Shown in pieces: positions 1 to 6,607 of a DNA stretch of 11,682 bases (positions within the stretch are counted from its first letter, which is position 1; every line of letters starts with the position of its first letter). Origin of the DNA: an uncultured Campylobacter sp. GTDB taxonomy: Bacteria > Campylobacterota > Campylobacteria > Campylobacterales > Campylobacteraceae. The stretch lies in assembly GCA_937896205.1 (NCBI GenBank), contig CALBNA010000382.1:1-11682 (forward strand), read 5' to 3'. The position numbers and the translations under genes were made by a program. The notes under the pieces were generated by a model, which had not been told where the DNA came from, ran no database searches, and saw nothing but the letters and a program-made list of their open reading frames with translations.

Positions 1-50
1 TACGAGATCTAGTACGGTCTCGTGGGCTCGGAGATGTGTATAAGAGACAG
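1..50. other. Untrimmed Illumina Nextera i7 adapter (artefact)
   Basis: These bases match the Nextera read-2 side adapter piece by piece: 1-8 is the end of the P7 oligo (tacgagat), 9-16 is an 8-base index (ctagtacg, which I recall as the N702 i7 oligo), 17-31 is the constant gtctcgtgggctcgg, and 32-50 is the 19-bp Tn5 mosaic end agatgtgtataagagacag. The four parts abut with no gap. This is library sequence left on a contig end, not a transposon in the genome. Genomic sequence starts at 51. Confidence 0.98.
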
Positions 51-120
51 GCCAAAAAGTAGTATAGTTTCACAATCGAGGAAAATCTCAAAAAATAGAC
101 AAAAATGATAAAGGAAGGCG

Positions 121-846
121 ATGACTAGCAAGGGCGAATTTGCGGCGGGACGTGGGCTTTACTACTCGCTATTTTCGCGTTTTTTCGTTTTTAGCCAAGA
201 CGCGGATAGATTTGCGGGCGTAAACGCGATGTTAGGCCTTGCCTCGGCGCACGCTCTAAACGAGGAATCGGCCGCCGCGATAATGCGCATACAGGTAAAA
301 TTCGACGAGAAAAATTCGCAAAATTTAGCGGATGAATTCGATGAAATTTTCCACGCTCCGCCAAGTCCGCTTAGAAACTCGCTGTCGTACTACGACGAGG
401 GCTACGAGGTCGGGCACGCCTGCGCGAAAGTGCGTAAAATTTTAGCCCGCACAGACCTTAGACGCGACGAGGCTAAATTTAAAGAAAACGAAGACAACGT
501 GGGTTTCGTGTTTGCGCTAATGAGCGAATTTATCGCGAGAGAGAGCGAGCTGGAGCTATACGGCGAGCTTGAGGAGCAGCTTTTTAAAGAGATCATAAAT
601 CCAAACATCGATGAGTTTATAAATGATCTTTTTAACCACGAAAGCAGCGAAATTTACAAGGACGTAGCGGTGCTAATGCAAGGATTTATCGAGTTTGAGC
701 GCGTGGTTTTAAGCGCGCCGCGTCCTATAAATCAAGGCGAAAACAAAAAGACTTTGGACGGAGTTTCAAGATCCGAAGCCATAAGAAGACAAAAAAACCG
801 AGTGAGAAAGCTAAAAGCTATGGAGGAAGAAAATGCAAAAAAATAG
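121..846 (+). CDS. TorD/DmsD-family chaperone for formate dehydrogenase
   Basis: A 241-residue cytoplasmic chaperone of the TorD family, which binds Tat signal peptides of molybdo-enzymes and holds them for cofactor loading before export. The visible family features are the N-terminal RGLYYSLFSRFF helix (11-22), the FDEIFHAPPSPLRNSLSYYD stretch (73-92), which corresponds to the TorD region with the Tyr-rich 'Y..LF.GP...P...S.Y' pattern, and ENEDNVGFVFALMSEFI (122-138), a variant of the family's acidic helix. A basic, charged tail (about 216-241) follows. The ATG has a good Shine-Dalgarno (AAGGAAG). It is the first gene of the fdh cluster and overlaps the next gene by 14 bases, so translation is probably coupled. 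A TATAGT at 63-68 could be its -10, but the contig starts too close to be sure. The likely client is the Tat-exported FdhA downstream; that assignment rests on position. In C. jejuni the equivalent is Cj1514c, from memory. Confidence 0.88.
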   Translation: MTSKGEFAAGRGLYYSLFSRFFVFSQDADRFAGVNAMLGLASAHALNEESAAAIMRIQVKFDEKNSQNLADEFDEIFHAPPSPLRNSLSYYDEGYEVGHACAKVRKILARTDLRRDEAKFKENEDNVGFVFALMSEFIARESELELYGELEEQLFKEIINPNIDEFINDLFNHESSEIYKDVAVLMQGFIEFERVVLSAPRPINQGENKKTLDGVSRSEAIRRQKNRVRKLKAMEEENAKK

Positions 847-1009
847 GCGAGAATTTCTAAAAAAAGCGGGCATCGCCGGTGCGGTAGCGGCTACGGCCGG
901 AGTAGCGACGGCAGCGGCGTCAAACCTAAAATACGGTAAAAGCAAAAAGACCGAAGTGCTCTACAAAAGAAGCAAAAACTGGGATCTGTACTACGAACAA
1001 GCGAAATAA
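833..1009 (+). CDS. Small twin-arginine signal protein (58 aa), fdh-associated
   Basis: A short gene inside the operon that starts within the chaperone's 3' end (ATG at 833, stop TAA at 1007-1009). The 58-residue product begins MQKNRREFLKKAG, a clear twin-arginine export motif (RR at 5-6, followed by EFLKK), then an Ala/Gly-rich hydrophobic stretch (about 12-30), then a basic, Tyr-rich tail ending DLYYEQAK. The Shine-Dalgarno GGAGGAA lies just upstream. A small Tat protein at this position is typical of Campylobacter and related fdh clusters (Cj1513c in C. jejuni, from memory), but its biochemical role is not known to me. It has no cysteines or cofactor motif, so it is probably an accessory or structural peptide for the periplasmic formate dehydrogenase, or a chaperone decoy. 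No cleavage site is obvious beyond the AAAS region (27-30). I am sure it is a real gene and unsure of its function. Confidence 0.86.
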   Translation: MQKNRREFLKKAGIAGAVAATAGVATAAASNLKYGKSKKTEVLYKRSKNWDLYYEQAK

Positions 1010-1031
1010 TAAAATTTAAGAAAGGATAAAT

Positions 1032-3866
1032 ATGTCTGAGGCAAATTTACGTCTTATGCCCCACTCAAACGCAGTCGGGCGAAGATCGTTTTTAAAAATG
1101 GCCGCACTAGCGGGCGTTGCGGGCGGCATGAGCGGACTGGCTGCTAGCGGCGTAACTAGAAGCGCGACCAAAGAAGAGATGGCAAATCCGTTTCCAAACT
1201 CTAAAATCGTAAAAACCGTTTGCTCGGTTTGCTCTGTTGGATGCGGAGTGCTAGCCGAGGTAGAAAACGGCGTTTGGGTACGCCAAGAGGTAGCTCAAGA
1301 TCACCCGGTAAGCGCTGGCGGTCACTGCTGTAAGGGCAGCGACGTCATCGATATGGTGCGCTCTCACTGCCGCGTGAAATATCCGATGAAAAAAGTCGGC
1401 GGCAAATGGAAACGCATCAGCTATAAAGACGCGCTTGACGAGATCGGCGCCAAACTAAAAGCATATCGTGAGAAAAACCCTGAACAAGTGATGTTTCTAG
1501 GCTCTGCAAAAGACAGCAACGAGCAAAGCTACTACATCAGCAAATTTTCCGCGATGTTTGGGACGAACAACCTAGATCACCAAGCTAGAATTTGACATAG
1601 CGCAACAGTCGCCGGTGTGGCGAATACGTGGGGTTATGGAGCTATGACTAATCACCTTGGAGATATCCAAAACGCGAAGTCTATCTTTGTAATCGGCGCA
1701 AATCCGGCTGTAAACCACCCGGTAGGATTCAGGCATTTTCTAAAAGCAAAAGAAAATAACGGCGCAAAGCTAATCGTGGTCGATCCAAGATATACAAGAA
1801 CTGCGGCTAAGGCTGATTATTTCGCTCAAATTCGCCCGGGCACGGACATACCTTTTATGTACGGTATGATGAATCTCATCTTTGAAAACGGCTGGGAAGA
1901 TAAGAAATTTATAGAAGACCGCACATACGGTATCGATGAGATCCGCAAAGAGGCCGCAAAATGGACGCCTGAAGTGGTAGAAGACGTAACTGGAGTACCG
2001 GCTGCGACGCTAAAAGAGATAACTGAAGTTTTTGCTAAAAACCGCCCGGGATCAGTTGTTTGGGCGATGGGTCTAACTCAGCACACCATAGGCAGCTCAA
2101 ACACTCGTATCGCTCCGATCTTGCAACTAGTACTAGGAAATATGGGCGTATCAGGCGGCGGCTGCAACATCCTTCGCGGTCACGACAACGTCCAAGGCGC
2201 TAGCGATATGGCAAACGCGCCAGATAGCTTGCCCGGATACTACGCTAAAAACGAAGCTACGTGGAAATATTTTGCCAAAATGTGGAAAGTGGACTACGAG
2301 TGGTTGCAAGGAAATTTTGTAAAACCTGAATGGATGTTTAAACCGGGATTTACCCTAGCTCGCTGGTGGGCGGGCGTGCTTGACGGCAAAAACGGCAACG
2401 ACCCGATAGAAAACGCAGGCGATAGCCTAAAAGCACTTGTGGTTATCGGCAACGGTATCACCTCGACAGCTCAACAAGTAAAAGTTCAAGAGGGTCTTGA
2501 CGGCCTTGAGCTTTTGGTGCTGCTTGATCCTTTCGTAAACGACGCCGGCGTTATAACAAATAAAAAAGACGGCGTCTATCTACTGCCTGCAGCGACGCAG
2601 TTTGAAACTAGCGGCACGGTCGTAGCTACAAACCGTAGCGGTCAGTGGAGAAGCCAGGTTGTAGAGCCTCTTTTTGAGAGTATGCCGGATCACGAAATTT
2701 TGTTTGAGCTTGCCAAAAGGCTAGGCTACTATGACGAGCTAACTCGCACGATCAGAGACTCCGAGGGCAAGATCGAGTGGCCTGAAGCAGCCACTCGCGA
2801 GATCGCTAGCATCGTAAAAAGCATCGGCCTAACCGGCTGGACTCCGGAGCGTCTAAAACGCCACCAGGCTAACTGGGATAAATTTGACGAAAAAACTCTA
2901 ATGGGCAAAGAGGGCACCGAGGTGGCTGGCGAATACTACGGCTTGCCGTGGCCTTGCTGGACGGAAAAACACCCGGGTAGTCCAAATTTATACGATATAA
3001 GTAGACCGGTAATGCAAGGCGGCATGGGCTTTAGAAACCGCTTCGGCCTAGAGCATAACGGCGTAAATCAGCTAGCAGCCGACGGTAGCGCGCCTGTAGG
3101 CGGAGCGCAAAGCGGCGGGTATCCGGAGATCAAAAAAGATAACATCGAAAAGATACTAGGCATCACGCTAACGGATGAAGAGCGCGAAAAAATGGGCGCG
3201 ACCTGGGCAACGGATGCTAGCGGTATAATCGCCGAAAAATGCATGGAAAAGGGCATCGCTCCGTACGGCAACGCAAGAGCCAGAGCGGTAGTTTGGACCT
3301 TCGTCGATCAGATACCGCAGCACAGAGAGCCTATCCACTCGCAGCGCCAAGACCTTGCGCAGAAGTATCCGAGCTTTGAGGATAAGCCGAATCACTACCG
3401 CGTATTTACGAAGTATAAGAGCTTGCAGCTAAGTAAGGACTTCTCAAAAGAATTCCCGATAAATCTAGTCACGGCTCGTCTCGTAAACTTTAGCGGCGCG
3501 GGCATGGAGACGCGCGCTAGTATGTATCTATCGCGTATCACGCCTGAGATGTTTGCGGATATCCACCCTGAGCTTGCGGCTAAACACGACATTAAAAACT
3601 GGGATTTCGTATGGATTCATTCGCCTGAAGGCACGAAAATCAAGGTACGCGCTAGAATCGTACCGTCGGTCAAGCCTGATATGATTTTCTTGCCGTTTCA
3701 CTGGGCGGGACACATGCAGGGCGTCGATATGACGGGCAATTTCCCTGACGGCACGAAGCCTTATGCGGTAGGCGAGAGCGCAAATACCGTCACCAACTAC
3801 GGCTACGATATAGTCACTCAAATCCCAGAAACAAAAGGCGGTCTATGCCGCATAGAAAAGGCGTAA
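1032..3866 (+). CDS. fdhA: Formate dehydrogenase catalytic subunit, periplasmic selenoprotein
   Basis: Oxidises formate to CO2 at a Mo/W-bis-MGD centre on the periplasmic side and passes electrons to FdhB. The gene is read through the TGA at 1593-1595 as selenocysteine, giving 944 residues with Sec at 188 in the context ARI-U-HSATVAG; intact family sequence continues in the same frame on both sides. In order: twin-arginine signal GRRSFLKM (RR 17-18) and hydrophobic Ala/Gly stretch to about 40; [4Fe-4S] cysteines C64, C67, C71 and C99 followed by Lys101; Sec188 and His189 at the active site; RGHDNVQGASDM with Arg382, the counterpart of the catalytic arginine of E. coli FdhF; and a C-terminal molybdopterin dinucleotide-binding domain (about 800-944) with LVTARLVNFSGAGMETR. 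The start has the Shine-Dalgarno AAAGGA and is the one that gives the full Tat signal. It lies 22 bases after the small Tat gene and one base before fdhB. Length is close to C. jejuni FdhA. Confidence 0.97.
1593..1623 (+). promoter_or_regulatory. Sec UGA codon and SECIS-like hairpin of fdhA
   Basis: The UGA (1593-1595) is followed by a perfect 5-bp stem, TCGCC (1609-1613) with GGCGA (1619-1623), closing the loop GGTGT (1614-1618). The loop starts 18 bases after the UGA, the same spacing as in the E. coli fdhF SECIS, whose loop is GGUCU. The GG at the start of the loop and a U near it are the known SelB contacts. This supports selenocysteine insertion rather than termination. Confidence 0.88.
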
Positions 3867-3867
3867 A

Positions 3868-4509
3868 ATGAGCGAATTTAACGATAATAATAGACTTAAA
3901 TTTTACTGCGACGACGATAGATGTATCGACTGTAACGGCTGTGCGGTAGCTTGCGACGAGGCTCACGAGCTGCCTCTTGGTATCCGCCGCCGCCGCGTCA
4001 TCACGCTAAACGAAGGCGTGCCCGGTAAGGAAATATCAACCTCGATAGCCTGCATGCACTGCGAGGACGCTCCGTGCTCGCTGGTTTGCCCGGTTGATTG
4101 CTTTTACATCAGAGCAGACGGCGTCGTGCTACATGACAAAGATATCTGTATCGGCTGCGGATATTGCCTATACGCGTGTCCGTTCGGCGCGCCTCAGTTC
4201 CCGCGCGAGGGAGTGTTTGGCGCCAAAGGTTCGATGGATAAGTGCACGATGTGCGCAGGCGGCCCGCTACCGACAAATAGCGAAGCCGAGCGCGAAGAGT
4301 ACGGCCAGGATAGAATTTCCGAAGGCAAAGTGCCGGTTTGTGCCGCAATGTGCTCGACAAAGGCGCTGCTAGTAGGCGAATCGGCGATGATAGAAAAAAT
4401 CTACGGCGATAGGGTCAAGGCACGCGGCTACGGCTTTAAAGACCTAAAGCAAACTCCGACCTGGAAGCTTGCTTATTACGCGGGCGACAGGCTAAAATAC
4501 AGCTTCTAA
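3868..4509 (+). CDS. fdhB: Formate dehydrogenase iron-sulfur subunit, four [4Fe-4S] clusters
   Basis: A 213-residue ferredoxin-like electron-transfer subunit that carries electrons from FdhA towards the quinone-linked cytochrome. Cysteines fall into the standard four-cluster pattern: C19-C22-C25-C29 (CIDCNGCAVAC), C62-C65-C70-C74 (CMHCEDAPCSLVC), C94-C97-C100-C104 (CIGCGYCLYAC) and C126-C129 with C158-C162. It has no signal peptide, as expected for a protein exported by hitch-hiking with FdhA's Tat signal. Unlike E. coli FdnH it has no C-terminal membrane helix: the protein ends soon after the last cluster. The ATG is one base after the fdhA stop, so translation is coupled. A terminator follows 7 bases after the stop, with no cytochrome b subunit behind it. 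Confidence 0.96.
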   Translation: MSEFNDNNRLKFYCDDDRCIDCNGCAVACDEAHELPLGIRRRRVITLNEGVPGKEISTSIACMHCEDAPCSLVCPVDCFYIRADGVVLHDKDICIGCGYCLYACPFGAPQFPREGVFGAKGSMDKCTMCAGGPLPTNSEAEREEYGQDRISEGKVPVCAAMCSTKALLVGESAMIEKIYGDRVKARGYGFKDLKQTPTWKLAYYAGDRLKYSF

Positions 4510-4515
4510 ATTTAT

Positions 4516-4548
4516 AAATTTGGTGTAGTCGCTCTGCACCAAATTTTT
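4516..4548 (+). terminator. Rho-independent terminator after fdhB
   Basis: A stem of ten perfect pairs, AAATTTGGTG (4516-4525) with CACCAAATTT (4537-4546), extends inward by T-G, A-T and G-C pairs to a 5-base loop TCGCT (4529-4533). The T run continues to 4548. It begins 7 bases after the fdhB stop and closes the operon. Confidence 0.88.
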
Positions 4549-4752
4549 ATCTATTTCTATCGCCTTTCCTCATAAGCTCCGATTAACGGTCTGCTTATTA
4601 AGATTTAGTCAAGCGCTATCTTGCCCGCTATTTATCGATAAAGTTTTTATCTTTTTAATATAAATTTATGGACAAAACTTTAGTATTCTAGCTATCTTAC
4701 AAAAACTTCAACCAAATTCATTTTTATTCATCCTAGCTTCATTTAAGTCTTT
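4549..4752. other. AT-rich intergenic spacer
   Basis: No coding sequence seen on either strand. It holds a 12-bp palindrome TTTATCGATAAA (4631-4642) and, partly overlapping it, a weak A/T hairpin GATAAA (4637-4642) with TTTATC (4646-4651) followed by five T (4652-4656), which might act as a backup terminator. The rest is AT-rich promoter-proximal sequence. Confidence 0.5.
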
Positions 4753-4765
4753 TATAATGCACTCA
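4730..4765 (+). promoter_or_regulatory. Sigma-70 type promoter for the PepSY/two-component block
   Basis: A consensus -10 TATAAT sits at 4753-4758, preceded by T-rich sequence and no clear -35 box, which is usual for Campylobacter housekeeping promoters. Transcription would start near 4765, giving a leader of about 40 bases before the ATG at 4806. Confidence 0.65.
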
Positions 4766-4805
4766 TCCAAACAAAGAGTTGGAAATAAAAATCAAAGGAC
4801 AAACA

Positions 4806-5291
4806 ATGAACAAAGTATTAAGTACGGCTGTTTTAGCAGCGATTTTAGGTGCCACAGGCTTACAAGCGGCTGTCACATTTAACGACGCTTTAAACATAGC
4901 TGAGAAAAACTTCCCAGGTTCAAGCGTCAAGGATATTTCGGTAGACGTTAAAAAAGGAACGACCTTTTATGAAATCGAGTCCTTTAAAGATAATCAAAAA
5001 CAAGAGATAAAGATCGACGCAAACAGCGGTCAGATCGTAAAACACGAGGTTAAAAACAAAAAATTTATATTGCCAAACGAGGCGATAGATTTTTCAAAGT
5101 TCGCTCTTAGCATCGACGAGGCCATAAATAAAGCGCTCGCCCTTGAAGCTGGTTGGAGCCTTGACGAGGCGGACCTTGATAATAAAAACGGCACTTGGAT
5201 CTACGAGGTCGAGCTTAAAAAAGGCATGAGCGAGAAAAAAGTGATAATAAACGCTCAAACAGGTGAGATCATCGGCAACTACACGAAGTGA
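4806..5291 (+). CDS. Exported protein with two PepSY domains
   Basis: A 161-residue periplasmic protein. The ATG at 4806 is preferred over an in-frame one 27 bases upstream because it has a Shine-Dalgarno (AAAGGA at the right distance) and begins directly with a signal peptide (MNKVLSTAVLAAILGATGLQA), probably cleaved after Ala21 or Ala22. The mature part is two PepSY repeats: about 25-79, with TFYEIESF and the IDANSGQI turn, and about 101-157, with WIYEVELK and INAQTGEI. PepSY domains are found in periplasmic inhibitors of proteases and in accessory proteins encoded beside two-component systems. It is the first gene of a four-gene block with a response regulator and histidine kinase, so it may report on, or be controlled by, envelope conditions. 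What it binds cannot be read from the sequence. Confidence 0.9.
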   Translation: MNKVLSTAVLAAILGATGLQAAVTFNDALNIAEKNFPGSSVKDISVDVKKGTTFYEIESFKDNQKQEIKIDANSGQIVKHEVKNKKFILPNEAIDFSKFALSIDEAINKALALEAGWSLDEADLDNKNGTWIYEVELKKGMSEKKVIINAQTGEIIGNYTK

Positions 5292-5297
5292 TCTTGT

Positions 5298-5319
5298 GCG
5301 CCCAGAGAAATTTGGGCGC
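5298..5319 (+). promoter_or_regulatory. GC-rich hairpin between the two PepSY-type genes
   Basis: GCGCCCA (5298-5304) pairs perfectly with TGGGCGC (5313-5319) around an 8-base loop. It starts a few bases after the upstream stop codon. There is no run of T behind it, so it is a poor intrinsic terminator; it could protect the upstream mRNA 3' end or lower read-through into the next gene. Confidence 0.5.
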
Positions 5320-5341
5320 TAAATTTAACCAAGGAAAAAAG

Positions 5342-5908
5342 ATGAATGAGAATGTAAATAAAAATTTAGATATTGAGACAGCTGCTACAAGTAAAAACGA
5401 AAACCAAATTTTAGATGAAAACGCTAGCCAAACTTTAGGTGAAACAGAGCAAAGTAGAGAAAAATTAGAAGAAAATATTAAAAAAACAAGCTGCAGTGCT
5501 AACTGGGCTCTTAATTTAGCCAAAAAGACATTAGAAATTTCACTCCAAAGCGCTGGTGGCGTGCTAGCTTGTGCTGGTAAGGCCGGAGAGTGGCTAGGAA
5601 ATTTAGCAAATGAGCTAAAAGACGAAGTGCAAAAGGCGGAGCTTTCAAGGATAAATGAGGAGCAGGCTAAATTTGACGGCGCGCAGATCATCTCAAGTGA
5701 TCTAGTCAAAAACATTGTCGCTAAACGGCTAAAAACAGAGGCTGGCAATGTCGAATTTGGTCAAATTTATCTAGGCAAGATGGAGGCGTTTAACAAAGCT
5801 AGTAGGGAGTATTTTTACGAGGCGAAGGCTAAATTTAACGACTTTTTATATTGCTTCAAGATAGCAGCCGGCAGCGGAGAGATACTTAGCCTAAAAATAA
5901 AGAGCTAA
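5342..5908 (+). CDS. Uncharacterised protein with PepSY-like C-terminus, no signal peptide
   Basis: A 188-residue protein I do not recognise as a named family. The ATG at 5342 has a clear Shine-Dalgarno (AAGGAAA); a GTG 54 bases upstream would read through the preceding hairpin and has no ribosome site. The N-terminal 50 residues are acidic, Asn/Glu-rich and probably disordered. Residues 51-95 form one or two amphipathic helices (CSANWALNLAKKTLEISLQS, then GGVLACAGKAGEWLGNLANE) that might touch a membrane but are not a convincing transmembrane segment. A charged linker follows (96-112). Residues 118-186 follow the PepSY pattern: a helix (SSDLVKNIVAKRL), then REYFYEAKAKFNDFLYCFKI and the AAGSGEILSLKI turn, like the repeats of the upstream gene. 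No export signal is visible, which is unusual for PepSY. It sits between the exported PepSY protein and the response regulator. Confidence 0.8.
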   Translation: MNENVNKNLDIETAATSKNENQILDENASQTLGETEQSREKLEENIKKTSCSANWALNLAKKTLEISLQSAGGVLACAGKAGEWLGNLANELKDEVQKAELSRINEEQAKFDGAQIISSDLVKNIVAKRLKTEAGNVEFGQIYLGKMEAFNKASREYFYEAKAKFNDFLYCFKIAAGSGEILSLKIKS

Positions 5909-5925
5909 ATTTGATAAAATAGCGA
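5908..5925 (+). promoter_or_regulatory. Possible internal promoter before the response regulator
   Basis: TAAAAT at 5915-5920, in the context TTGATAAAATAG, resembles a -10 box and lies 28 bases before the regulator's ATG. The gap between the genes is only 39 bases, so this would add to, not replace, transcription from upstream. Confidence 0.3.
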
Positions 5926-5947
5926 GCAAAACCAAAAAGAGGCAAAG

Positions 5948-6607
5948 ATGAAAATTTTAGTCGTTGAAGACGAGATAGACCTAAACAACGTCATCACAAA
6001 GCACCTTAAGAAAAATGGATATAGCGTCGATAGCGCGTTTAACGGCGAGGAGGCGATGGACTTTACCGCTGTGGCGCACTACGACCTCATAGTGCTTGAT
6101 ATCATGATGCCGGTGATGGACGGCCTTGCATTTTTGCAAAAGTCACGCACCAAAAAGCTAGCCACGCCCGTGCTCATGCTAACCGCAAAGGACGAGATAG
6201 ACGACATCGTAAAGGGGCTTGACGTGGGCGCTGATGATTATTTAGTAAAACCGTTTGATTTTAAAGAGCTGCTAGCTAGAGTGCGCACGCTAATCCGCCG
6301 AAACAGCGGCAGCGCAAGTAGTGAAATTTGCGCAGGCGAGCTAAAGATCGACCTTTCTAAAAAGTCAGTCGAATTTGGCGGGCAAAATATCGAGCTAACA
6401 GGCAAAGAGTATGAAATTTTAGAGTTTTTGATGCTCAATAAGGGTAGAATTTTGACCCGCGACCAGATCAAAGAACACGTCTGGGACTTCGACTATATGG
6501 GCAGCTCAAACATCATCGACGTACTAGTAAAAAATATAAGAAAAAAATTTGGTGAGTGCGAAGTGATCCAGACTAAAAGAGGACTTGGCTATGTTATTAA
6601 GGATTAA
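5948..6607 (+). CDS. Response regulator, OmpR/PhoB family
   Basis: A 219-residue DNA-binding response regulator. The receiver domain (1-115) has the acidic pair E7-D8, phospho-acceptor Asp51 in LIVLDIMMPVMDG, Thr79 in MLTAKD and Lys101-Pro102 in LVKPFD. The C-terminal winged-helix domain (about 127-219) has the expected ELTGKEYEILEFLMLNKGRI turn, the recognition-helix region SSNIIDVLVKNIRKKF and the final hairpin VIQTKRGLGYVIKD. All catalytic residues are present. The Shine-Dalgarno is AAGAGG. The stop overlaps the histidine kinase start by 17 bases, so the two are a cognate pair with coupled translation. Its targets are unknown; the neighbouring PepSY genes are the first candidates. A specific name such as PmrA or QseB is not justified. 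Confidence 0.95.
   Translation: MKILVVEDEIDLNNVITKHLKKNGYSVDSAFNGEEAMDFTAVAHYDLIVLDIMMPVMDGLAFLQKSRTKKLATPVLMLTAKDEIDDIVKGLDVGADDYLVKPFDFKELLARVRTLIRRNSGSASSEICAGELKIDLSKKSVEFGGQNIELTGKEYEILEFLMLNKGRILTRDQIKEHVWDFDYMGSSNIIDVLVKNIRKKFGECEVIQTKRGLGYVIKD

Noticed and set aside
32..50. 19-bp Tn5 mosaic end, which could suggest a transposon terminus
   Set aside because: It is continuous with the Nextera index and P7 sequence at 1-31, so it comes from library preparation.
1593..1595. Premature stop splitting fdhA, as if a pseudogene
   Set aside because: The frame continues with conserved catalytic sequence, the codon is at the known Sec position and a SECIS-like hairpin follows.
3528..3821. 97-codon minus-strand open frame inside fdhA
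   Set aside because: It lies wholly within a strongly conserved gene, with no ribosome site or recognisable protein.
4779..4805. Upstream ATG as the start of the PepSY protein
   Set aside because: It would put nine polar residues before the signal peptide and has no ribosome site; the ATG at 4806 has both features right.
5305..5327. AAATTT-type repeats in spacers taken as regulator sites
   Set aside because: This hexamer is very frequent throughout Campylobacter DNA, inside genes too, so by itself it says nothing.
5269..5748. 159-codon minus-strand open frame
   Set aside because: It is antisense to the 188-residue gene, which has a ribosome site and a PepSY-like pattern. The antisense product is a low-complexity Ser/Phe/Leu-rich translation.
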